From: an uncultured bacterium
Lineage (GTDB): Bacteria > Bipolaricaulota > Bipolaricaulia > UBA7950 > UBA9294
Direction of reading: 5' to 3'
Length of the DNA stretch: 9,901 nucleotides
NCBI GenBank assembly: GCA_903859225.1
Contig: CAIOLV010000100.1
Span: forward strand, 1 to 9,901
The position numbers and the translations under genes were made by a program. The notes beneath the pieces were generated by a model that was not told the DNA's origin, did not search any database, and saw only the letters and a program-made list of their open reading frames with translations. Position 1 is the first letter of the stretch; each line of letters opens with the position of its first letter. Below are positions 1-4,976 of this stretch, piece by piece.

Positions 1-84
1 CCTCGCTGCCACTCTAATGGATTGCACACGCACCCGCAACCGGAGCGGATTCACAGAGCTGATCTGCGAATGCGCACGGAGCCG

Positions 85-114
85 TTGACTTGCCTGCCGA
101 CTTGGCAGTAGCCT
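85..114 (+). promoter_or_regulatory. Weak sigma70-type promoter candidate for the Ig-like surface protein gene
   Basis: A good -35 (TTGACT, 85-90) is followed after 18 nt by a poor -10 (TAGCCT, 109-114, about 3 of 6 consensus positions). The spacer contains the short inverted repeat 94-108, which could be an operator or chance. Start of transcription would fall near 121, giving a leader of about 50 nt. Confidence 0.25.
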
Positions 115-158
115 TGTCGTGAACAGACTTCTCGGCTCTCCGCGGTCCCATCGGGCGC

Positions 159-167
159 AGGAGGTGA
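159..167 (+). promoter_or_regulatory. Very strong Shine-Dalgarno fixing the start at 174
   Basis: AGGAGGTGA is a nine-base perfect match to the 16S rRNA anti-SD, ending 6 nt before ATG 174. It decides the start codon and suggests high translation of the exported protein. Confidence 0.8.
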
Positions 168-173
168 GTCCCG

Positions 174-1139
174 ATGAATGGCAGTTCTTTTCTTGTCGTC
201 CTGTTGTTGGTGGGAGCAGCCCTTGGCGCGCTCCTGCTCTTCTCGAATTCCTCTTCCGCCCCGGCGACCACATCGGTGAGTACAAGCGCGGGCTCGCAGA
301 CCGTCGCGCCGCAGGCGGCATCTTCCATAGAACCACTGTGGGTCAACGCCGGCGAAGATCGCGTCGTCGGCGAGAGAGAGGCCGTTCGGCTTGAGGGATC
401 CGCAGGCAGTGCCAGCGGCGGCGTGCTGACGTATTTGTGGACGGCGAAGGGCGGCCTCGGCTTCTTTGCCGATCCGACTCAGCCCAGCACGACGTACACG
501 GCGCCGTCGGCGTGCGACTGCGAACAAGAGGTCACGTTGACGCTGACCGCAACGAATCGGAGCGGCGTGAGCTCGAGCGACTCGCTCGTCCTTCGGGTCC
601 GAGATCCGATCGCTTGTCCGGAGCGGACGTGCGGCGAGCCGATCGTCGTGATCCCGCCCGCATGTCCGACGACCGTGCGCAGCACGTGCCCGACTCCTGA
701 TGTGCCGTGTGCCGGACCGTGCGTGAGCCAGGCGCCGTCTCCGCCAATCTGCAGCCAGGTCCCGGTGCCCTGCCGCTGCGCTGAGGGATGCGCGGCGGTC
801 TGGGATTCGGCGTGGCCGCAGGTCATTCCGGCACTCTCGGCGGGCGATCGGCCCACACCGCGAATTGTCCGCCAGTTCCCGTCTCACGTCTCGGAAGGAT
901 CCGCGACTCCACTTCGCGCCATGGTGGCCAATCCAGATTGTTCCTCAGTCTGCTTCGCCTGGTCCGTCAGCCAGGGCTGGCTGGAACGAGCGGACACCCT
1001 CGAGCCGGTCTACCACGCGCCGTCGACCGAACGCGCGGAAGGTGAGAGAGTGACGATCACCTTCACCATCCACGACTCGACCGGGCAGCCCTCGTACGAT
1101 CAGATCAGGCTTCAGGTCGATAACGTGCCGTCTTCCTGA
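174..1139 (+). CDS. Membrane-anchored Cys/Pro-rich protein with two Ig/PKD-like domains
   Basis: Unrecognised 321-aa exported protein. Residues 6-23 form an uninterrupted hydrophobic segment (LVVLLLVGAALGALLLF) with no charge and no lipobox Cys, so a signal anchor is likelier than a cleaved signal. A Ser/Thr/Ala-rich stretch (24-50) follows. Residues about 52-144 form a beta-sandwich domain like PKD/Ig/REJ modules: NAGEDRVV start, YLWT, YTAPS, VTLTLTATNRSG, LVLRVRD. Residues about 146-225 are a Pro-rich linker with ten cysteines. Residues about 226-318 repeat the domain pattern: FAWSVSQG, YHAPS, VTITFTIHDSTG, IRLQVDN. There are 14 cysteines in all, suggesting disulfides outside the cytoplasm. 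A structural or adhesive role at the cell surface is inferred from architecture only. The start is set by the SD at 159-167. The last 28 bp overlap the convergent YciI gene. Confidence 0.8.
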   Translation: MNGSSFLVVLLLVGAALGALLLFSNSSSAPATTSVSTSAGSQTVAPQAASSIEPLWVNAGEDRVVGEREAVRLEGSAGSASGGVLTYLWTAKGGLGFFADPTQPSTTYTAPSACDCEQEVTLTLTATNRSGVSSSDSLVLRVRDPIACPERTCGEPIVVIPPACPTTVRSTCPTPDVPCAGPCVSQAPSPPICSQVPVPCRCAEGCAAVWDSAWPQVIPALSAGDRPTPRIVRQFPSHVSEGSATPLRAMVANPDCSSVCFAWSVSQGWLERADTLEPVYHAPSTERAEGERVTITFTIHDSTGQPSYDQIRLQVDNVPSS

Positions 1140-1477
1140 GCCCGCGGCGCCCCGACCGGCGGCGCGAGATCGAGCAGGCGCGGCGACGCCAGCGCAATGC
1201 GATAAGGGAAGAGTTCGGCCGAGAAGACACCGGCGCGGACGGCCGGGTCACGCCTCATGATGAGAGCTGCGTCTCCTTCCGAAGAGGCCTGGAAGAGGAC
1301 GATGCCGAATGTGGAGGCATCCTCGTTGAGGGTGCGCCCTGCGAGCAAGACGACGGCCTGACGCGTCAGCTCTTCGAGGTAGCGGAAGTGCTCTCCCACG
1401 ATGGCGGTCTCATCCGCCGTCGGCGCGGACAGGAAGCCGGGCCTGGCGGGTCGGACGCGGTAGAGGAACTGGGGCAT
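1112..1477 (-). CDS. YciI family protein
   Basis: 121-aa member of the YciI-like family: small dimeric alpha/beta ferredoxin-like-fold proteins, mostly of unknown function, with a conserved His-Asp pair proposed as active site in some members. The family pattern is clear: FLYRVRPARPGF at the N-terminus, GEHFRYLEELT (28-38), LLAGRTL (44-50), STFGIVLFQA (55-64), RRDPAVRAGVFSAELFPYRIAL (75-96). H30 and D77 fit the conserved pair. Residues about 101-121 run past the usual end of the family, and this tail is what overlaps the convergent surface-protein gene. ATG 1477 is preferred over the upstream in-frame start at 1531 because the family begins at MPQFLYR and a strong SD (GAGGAGGA, 1483-1490) lies 5 nt upstream. 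That SD overlaps the stop codon of the DUF4342 gene, so the two are probably translationally coupled. Confidence 0.85.
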   Translation of the reverse strand: MPQFLYRVRPARPGFLSAPTADETAIVGEHFRYLEELTRQAVVLLAGRTLNEDASTFGIVLFQASSEGDAALIMRRDPAVRAGVFSAELFPYRIALASPRLLDLAPPVGAPRAQEDGTLST

Positions 1478-1488
1478 CGGTGTCCTCC

Positions 1489-1776
1489 TCACTCGTCTTC
1501 GTCCTGCACGCGTTCGACGACGATCGTGCACTCGCCTACGAGCGCAGCGAGAGCGCCGAGCGCGGCGAGCGTCGGGAGAAACAGCGCGCCGACCACGCCG
1601 AGCGTGAGGGGAACCTCAATCAGTACCTTGCCTTCGCGATTCTTCACCGTGATGCGACGGATGTTGCCCTCGTGGACAAGGGCCTTCACCGTGGCAACGA
1701 GTTCCTCGCCCCGAATCGTCAGCTCTTCGGTTCGCGTCTCCTTCGTCATCGGTCTCTGCCTCGGAGGAACGAGCAT
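1489..1776 (-). CDS. DUF4342 domain-containing protein
   Basis: Small protein (95 aa from ATG 1776, or 86 aa from ATG 1749) with the DUF4342 pattern: ELTIRGEELVATVKALVHEG, then the beta-type stretch NIRRITVKNREGKVLIEVPL, then a Gly/Ala/Leu-rich hydrophobic helix (VVGALFLPTLAALGALAALV) and an acidic end. The family has no established function. In some proteins the domain is joined to a UBA-like segment, which is absent here. The start is ambiguous: ATG 1776 has GGGAGG 7 nt upstream and suits the -10 candidate at 1800-1805, whereas ATG 1749 (MTKETRTEE) better matches where the family begins and has only a GAGG 9 nt upstream. It is first in a two-gene unit with the YciI gene 11 bp downstream. 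The hydrophobic helix suggests membrane association, but this is inference. Confidence 0.8.
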   Translation of the reverse strand: MLVPPRQRPMTKETRTEELTIRGEELVATVKALVHEGNIRRITVKNREGKVLIEVPLTLGVVGALFLPTLAALGALAALVGECTIVVERVQDEDE

Positions 1777-1799
1777 CCTCCGGCCTCCCTGCGCGACCC

Positions 1800-1805
1800 A
1801 TTCTA
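1800..1805 (-). promoter_or_regulatory. Candidate -10 element for the DUF4342-YciI unit
   Basis: TAGAAT on the minus strand matches 5 of 6 consensus bases and would start transcription near 1793, 17 nt before ATG 1776. No recognisable -35 sits at 16-18 nt; that position is occupied by the first copy of the tandem repeat (1823-1834), so an activator may substitute. Confidence 0.35.
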
Positions 1806-1822
1806 GCGGACGGGGCGAGCGC

Positions 1823-1925
1823 GGGTTGAGGAACGCTTGTTCGCCGGCTACTCCGGTCGGGAGGTTCCGGGTTGAGGAACAGACGCGGGCCGTCTGTTCC
1901 GACTGGGAGGTCTTGCTTGATGAAC
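1823..1925. repeat. Degenerate 46-bp tandem repeat in the divergent control region
   Basis: Three units lie head to tail. Units 1 and 2 begin with an identical GGGTTGAGGAAC (1823-1834 and 1869-1880, offset 46) and share GGGAGGT at the same offset (1859-1865 and 1905-1911). A third, decayed unit (TGCTTGATGAAC, 1914-1925, offset 45) overlaps the prfB -35. Unit 1 lies at the expected -35 position of the minus-strand gene. The parts between the shared words differ, but each tends to be self-complementary. This may be an operator array or an RNA-structure element; function is inferred. Confidence 0.65.
1876..1900. repeat. Perfect palindrome, 10-bp stem with 5-nt loop
   Basis: GGAACAGACG (1876-1885) and CGTCTGTTCC (1891-1900) are exact inverted copies around CGGGC. 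No T-run follows on either strand, so it is not a classic intrinsic terminator. GTTCC at 1864-1868 can also pair with GGAAC at 1876-1880, which would exclude the main stem. The palindrome ends 17 bp upstream of the prfB -35, a position suited to a regulator binding site. Confidence 0.7.
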
Positions 1926-1945
1926 AGGCGGCAAGCGTCTATAAA
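1917..1945 (+). promoter_or_regulatory. prfB promoter
   Basis: TTGATG (-35, 1917-1922) and TATAAA (-10, 1940-1945) are separated by exactly 17 nt; they match 4 and 5 of 6 consensus bases. Transcription would start near 1952, leaving a leader of about 34 nt. The -35 falls in the third copy of the tandem repeat. Confidence 0.6.
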
Positions 1946-1985
1946 CGACAGCGTACGTGCTTCACGAGGCTCGAAAAGGAGTCCG

Positions 1986-3081
1986 ATGCTGGAGGAACAA
2001 CTGGGCAACCTGCGACGCGATCTCGCCAAGATCGGTGAGCACCTTTGACCGCGGGGCGCTCGAACGAGAGATCGGCGAGCTCGAGCAAGAGATGTCGAGC
2101 CCGGGCTTCTGGACGCAGCGGGAGCGGGCGACGGAAGTAGCGCGGCGCGCCGAGCGGGCAAAGAGCCTGCTCGCCCGATGGGACCGGGCGGAGAGCGAGA
2201 TCGGGGAGATCGAGCTCCTTCTCGCCATGGCGCGTGACGCGGGCGACGAAGGCGAACTCTCGGCACTCGAGCGGCGCGGTGTGGCGCTCGCGGACGCGCT
2301 CCGGATCTTCAACATCGAGCTCTCGTTCTCTGGCGAGCACGACGCGGCGGGCTGCTACCTGTCGATCAACGCCGGGGCGGGCGGCACGGACTCGCAGGAT
2401 TGGGCCGAGATGCTCCTGCGCATGGTCGGACGGTTCTGCGAACGTATGGGGTTCTTCACCTCGTTGCTTGAAGTGAGTCCCGGGGACACGGCGGGCATCC
2501 GCAGCGCCACCCTCGAGGTCAAGGGCGAATACGCCTACGGCAACCTGAAGAACGAGGCCGGCGTGCACCGGCTTGTCCGACTATCACCCTACGATGCCGC
2601 GCACCGCCGCCACACGTCGTTCGCTGCCGTCACCGTGATCCCCGTCACGGAGGAAGCGACGGTCGACATCGATCCGAAGGACTTGCGGATCGACACCTAT
2701 CGTTCCTCGGGTGCGGGCGGACAACATGTCAACGTGACCGACTCGGCCGTCCGCATCACCCACCTCCCAACGGGCCTTGTGGCGTCGTGTCAGAACGAGC
2801 GCAGTCAACACCAAAACAAGGCGATGGCGATGCGCATTCTGCACGCCAAGCTGGCTGACCTCTTGCGTCGCCAGCGGGCGGAGAAGCTCGAGGAACTGAA
2901 GGGGGAGCTTAGGGAGAACGAGTGGGGAAGTCAGATCCGGTCCTACGTGCTCCATCCCTACCGCCTGGTGAAAGACCATCGGACGCTCGTCGAGACGAGC
3001 AATGTCGACGACGTCCTCGACGGGAACCTCCTGCCGTTCATTGAGGCGTGCCTGCGGGCGAACAGCACCCCTAACCCATAG
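1986..3081 (+). CDS. prfB: Peptide chain release factor 2, made by programmed +1 frameshift
   Basis: RF2 recognises UAA and UGA in the ribosomal A site and triggers peptide release. Frame 0 starts at ATG 1986 (AAAAGGAG at 1974-1981, 4 nt spacing), encodes 20 residues beginning MLEEQLGNLRRDL and stops at TGA 2046-2048. A +1 shift at CTT-TGA-C continues at GAC 2047 to 3081, giving 364 aa, close to the 365 of E. coli RF2. Both halves align with the RF2 N-terminal coiled region only when joined. Landmarks in the joined product: the catalytic SGAGGQH with GGQ at 244-246, RRHTSF, SQHQNK, and NEWGSQIRSYVLHPY near the C-terminus. The codon-recognition tripeptide reads SPY (200-202, nt 2584-2592) where RF2 normally has SPF; RF1 has PxT, so this is still RF2. 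Expression is expected to be autoregulated: low RF2 slows termination at the TGA and favours the shift. It stands alone here, with no lysS nearby. Confidence 0.95.
2034..2049 (+). promoter_or_regulatory. prfB: RF2 programmed +1 frameshift site
   Basis: The slippery CTT (2043-2045), in-frame TGA stop (2046-2048) and following C (2049) reproduce the conserved CUU UGA C heptamer of bacterial prfB. An SD-like GGTGAG (2034-2039) lies 3 nt upstream of CTT, where E. coli has AGGGGG; it can pair with the CCACU part of the anti-SD and so may stimulate slippage, in a slightly different register from E. coli. Confidence 0.93.
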
Positions 3082-3108
3082 CAGACTAAGGCGTCGACAG
3101 GTAGGCAC

Positions 3109-3137
3109 TTGTCGCGTCTATCGGATACTGCTACAAT
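3109..3137 (+). promoter_or_regulatory. Extended -10 promoter of the RHH gene
   Basis: TTGTCG (3109-3114), a 17-nt spacer and TACAAT (3132-3137) preceded by the extended -10 TGC (3129-3131) form the best sigma70-like promoter in the window. Transcription would begin near 3144, 30 nt before the GTG start. Confidence 0.65.
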
Positions 3138-3173
3138 ACAACCTGCAAGGCTCATGGATGAGGGAGGAAGGCC

Positions 3174-3350
3174 GTGGCGCACAAGGAATTGCTCGACAAG
3201 ATCTCGATCTACGTTCCGAAGAACAAGCTGGACCAGAAGCCGGTCGAACGGCTGATGAAGCTAGCCGAAACCAAGGATCGCTCGGTAAACTACCTAGTTG
3301 TCGAAGCGATCGTCGAATACCTGGCGCGCGAGGAGAGACGCAAGAACTAG
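3174..3350 (+). CDS. Small ribbon-helix-helix (CopG-like) protein
   Basis: 58-residue protein starting at GTG 3174, with GGGAGGA (3162-3168) 5 nt upstream. The RHH layout is plain: a beta-strand with alternating hydrophobic residues (KISIYVPKN, 9-17), helix A (QKPVERLMKLAETK, 21-34), a turn with Asp-Arg-Ser, and helix B (VNYLVVEAIVEYLAREER, 38-55). RHH proteins bind DNA as dimers through the paired strands and act as repressors, antitoxins or plasmid-copy regulators. No toxin gene adjoins it, since ruvX is convergent downstream and prfB lies 92 bp upstream, so a stand-alone regulator, perhaps autoregulatory, is likelier than an antitoxin. Its own promoter and short leader support independent expression. 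Its TAG (3348-3350) interlocks with the ruvX TAG (3347-3349) in a shared CTAG. Target sites are unknown. Confidence 0.85.
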   Translation: MAHKELLDKISIYVPKNKLDQKPVERLMKLAETKDRSVNYLVVEAIVEYLAREERRKN

Positions 3351-3787
3351 ACCTCCCCTCCGAGCGGCCGAAGATCCGGGTCGGCCCGGCGCCTTGCGAG
3401 ATACGCCTGGAGGATGAGGACGGCCGAGAGGCCATCGCGTAACTCCTTGCGGCGCTCGCGCGATAGGTTCCCCTCCAACATGGCTCGTTCCGCCTCTGAC
3501 GACGTCCATCGTTCGTCGAAAAGGTCGACCGGTAGATGCGTCCTGCCCTCAATCCGTGCCGCGAAGGCGCGTGCCTCTTCAGCCATCGTGCCGTCCGTTC
3601 CGTTCATCAACAGCGGAAGCCCGACGACGATGCAACCGACCTCCCGCTCTCGGGCGAGCCGCGCGATTTCGTCAACGTCACGATGCGAGCGAGCGAGCGT
3701 CGGAAGCGGGCTTGCCAAGATCTCCTCTTCGTCCGACAGCGCCAGACCCACGCGGACGCGCCCGTAGTCGATTCCGAGGACCCTCAT
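3347..3787 (-). CDS. ruvX: Putative pre-16S rRNA nuclease / Holliday junction resolvase-like RuvX (YqgF)
   Basis: 146-aa RNase H-fold nuclease of the YqgF/RuvX family, implicated in 16S rRNA 5'-end maturation in E. coli and proposed as an alternative Holliday junction resolvase. Visible family motifs: LGIDYGRVRVGLALSD (4-19) with acidic D7, the VGLPLLMNGTDG loop (55-66), LFDERWTSSEAE (89-100) carrying E92, and RDGLSAVLILQAYL (117-130) with D118 as the likely third acidic residue. Length fits the family (E. coli 138). ATG 3787 overlaps the ruvA stop by 4 bp (ATGA), so it is translated by coupling; there is no strong SD. An open frame continues upstream through ruvA, but family homology begins at MRVLGIDYG. 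It is last in the operon, and its stop overlaps that of the convergent RHH gene. Confidence 0.93.
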   Translation of the reverse strand: MRVLGIDYGRVRVGLALSDEEEILASPLPTLARSHRDVDEIARLAREREVGCIVVGLPLLMNGTDGTMAEEARAFAARIEGRTHLPVDLFDERWTSSEAERAMLEGNLSRERRKELRDGLSAVLILQAYLARRRADPDLRPLGGEV

Positions 3788-4374
3788 GAGCGGCTTCCGA
3801 GGGTCTCCAGCGCGCGGCGGATGAGAATCTCGACATCGAGGTTCTCGCCGCGCAGGTGCGTCAGCGCCTCGCGTGCTTCTCGAGCGGAGAAGCCGAGCGA
3901 CTTCGATGTGAGCGCGCGCAATGCAGTCTCCTCGTTCGGAGTCAGGAACAGACCTTCCGTGCCGCCCTCCCCGGCCTCGGCCAACTTGCCGTGCAGATCG
4001 ACGAGAATGCGCTCCGCTGTCTTCCGACCGACGCCTTTCACCGTCATGAGCAGATCGGCGTTGCGGCTTGCGACGGCTTCTACCAGCTTGTCGGGCGGGA
4101 TCGAAGATAGGATCTGAAGTGCGACACGGGGACCAACCTGCGCGACGGTGAGCAGTTGGCGGAATAGCTCGCGCTCCCGCAGCGACGAGAAGCCGAACAA
4201 CTCGATCGTATCCTCGCGCAAGATGAGGTGGATGTAGAGGAGCGCAGTGCGCCCGATCTCGCACGCTCGCAGCGTGCCGGCAGGGCATGCCGCGCGATAC
4301 GCGACGCCTCCCGTGTCGATGACGACGGCATCCGCCGTTCGACGAACGACCTCTCCGCTGACGGAATCGATCAT
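3784..4374 (-). CDS. ruvA: Holliday junction branch migration complex subunit RuvA
   Basis: 196-aa DNA-binding subunit of RuvAB; RuvA tetramers hold the four-way junction while RuvB motors drive branch migration. The three family domains are in order. The N-terminal OB-fold (1-62) has GGVAYR and ends in LREDTIELFGF with the acidic-pin pair E54-D55. The double helix-hairpin-helix region (about 71-130) has VAQVGPRVALQIL (77-89) and VKGVGRKTAERIL (112-124). After a Gly/Glu linker, the C-terminal RuvB-contacting domain (about 147-196) has SLGFSAREAREAL. ATG 4374 overlaps the upstream yigZ stop by 4 bp and has GGAGAGGGAG just upstream, inside yigZ. ruvB and ruvC are not adjacent in this window; the pairing here is with ruvX. 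Confidence 0.95.
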   Translation of the reverse strand: MIDSVSGEVVRRTADAVVIDTGGVAYRAACPAGTLRACEIGRTALLYIHLILREDTIELFGFSSLRERELFRQLLTVAQVGPRVALQILSSIPPDKLVEAVASRNADLLMTVKGVGRKTAERILVDLHGKLAEAGEGGTEGLFLTPNEETALRALTSKSLGFSAREAREALTHLRGENLDVEILIRRALETLGSRS

Positions 4375-4976
4375 GGCTCCCTCTCCACGGACGCTCGCGC
4401 TCCCGTTTCCTCGCGGACCGCGTCGGTAAACGTCAATGCACGACTTGGCGGTAGCGCGACAGCCATCTCACCCTGCGTATCGTAGCGAATGTCGAGCACG
4501 CGCGCTCCGTGACGATGCACGATGCGCATCACGGCTGCGTTCACCTCGTGGGGAAAGCGGATGCGCAACGTCGTCTCGACGTGCCGTTCGACAACGCTTG
4601 CGTGCGACAGAGCGGCTGCGGTTACGTCGGCATACGCCCGTACGAGGCCGCCGATCCCGAGTTTCACTCCCCCGAAGTGACGGACGACGACAGCGAGAAC
4701 GTCGACGAGTTGGGCCGCCTCGAGCTGCTGGAGGATCGGCAGGCCGGCCGAGCCCTTCGGCTCGCCAGCGTCATCGCCGCGGGACGTCACCGACGAATCC
4801 GCGCGGCACCGATACGCGAAACAGACGTGCGTGGCGTCGTGGTGCTGCCGCCGCAGCGCGGCGAGCCGAGATTCCATGGCGTCGCCCGTCGCCGGCTCGA
4901 TGAACGCGAGGAAGCGAGAACGCTCGCGCGTCAGGCGAGCCGATGTCGGGCCGGCGAGCGTTCGGTACGCATCCAT
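4371..4976 (-). CDS. yigZ: YigZ / IMPACT family (UPF0029) protein
   Basis: 201-aa protein of the UPF0029/YigZ family, close in length to E. coli YigZ (204). Signature stretches: SRFLAFIEPA (20-29), the basic/aromatic ATHVCFAYR (48-56), DDAGEPKGSAGLPILQQL (68-85), and LAVVVRHFGGVKLGIGGLVRAYADV (94-118), the core of the IMPACT N-terminal domain. The usual Arg-aromatic-aromatic-Gly-Gly reads RHFGG here, so one aromatic is His. The C-terminal part (about 135-197) resembles the DUF1949-type alpha/beta domain. Eukaryotic IMPACT modulates the Gcn1/Gcn2 pathway; the bacterial role is unsettled and nothing here defines it. The ATG shares one base with the preceding stop (TAATG) and overlaps the ruvA start by 4 bp at its own end, so it is embedded in the operon. 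Confidence 0.9.
   Translation of the reverse strand: MDAYRTLAGPTSARLTRERSRFLAFIEPATGDAMESRLAALRRQHHDATHVCFAYRCRADSSVTSRGDDAGEPKGSAGLPILQQLEAAQLVDVLAVVVRHFGGVKLGIGGLVRAYADVTAAALSHASVVERHVETTLRIRFPHEVNAAVMRIVHRHGARVLDIRYDTQGEMAVALPPSRALTFTDAVREETGARASVEREP

Larger units (their letters stand above)
1..173. other. Left-edge upstream region, no gene assigned
   Basis: No convincing gene is seen here. The plus-strand frames close at 15-17, 86-88 and 109-111, and the residues before those stops look like no family I recognise, so a gene tail entering from the left can be neither shown nor excluded. The stretch holds a weak promoter candidate, a small inverted repeat at 94-108 (CTGCC, 5-nt loop, GGCAG) and the ribosome binding site of the next gene. 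Confidence 0.5.

Noticed and set aside
200..202. Proline in place of the second glycine in the synthetase P-loop TSGTTGNPKPVVH as a sign of inactivation
   Set aside because: That position varies in the ACSM branch, and all other adenylation motifs plus the C-terminal catalytic Lys are intact. (The coordinates given here are residue numbers in the product of the gene at 5823-7448.)
51..887. 278-residue open frame on the minus strand opposite the surface protein gene
   Set aside because: Extremely Arg-rich, no recognisable domain, no ribosome binding site. The plus-strand gene has a strong SD, a membrane segment and repeated domains.
1876..1900. Intrinsic terminator
   Set aside because: The stem is perfect, but no T-run follows on either strand and there is no upstream gene on either strand for it to terminate.
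1823..1925. CRISPR array
   Set aside because: Only two to three degenerate units, with conserved words scattered through the period rather than constant repeats and unique spacers.
1920..1985. ATG 1920, in frame with ATG 1986 and preceded by GGGAGGT, as a longer RF2 start
   Set aside because: It would add 22 residues without RF2 similarity, and it lies in the prfB -35 element, upstream of the inferred transcript start.
1957..2046. GTG 1957 as an unshifted start for RF2, avoiding the frameshift
   Set aside because: No SD precedes it, and its first 30 residues do not resemble RF2, whereas the frame-0 peptide from ATG 1986 does and carries an SD.
3788..4288. Upstream in-frame extension of ruvX through ruvA
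   Set aside because: This part is Arg-rich shadow of ruvA in another frame. RuvX homology starts exactly at ATG 3787, which overlaps the ruvA stop.
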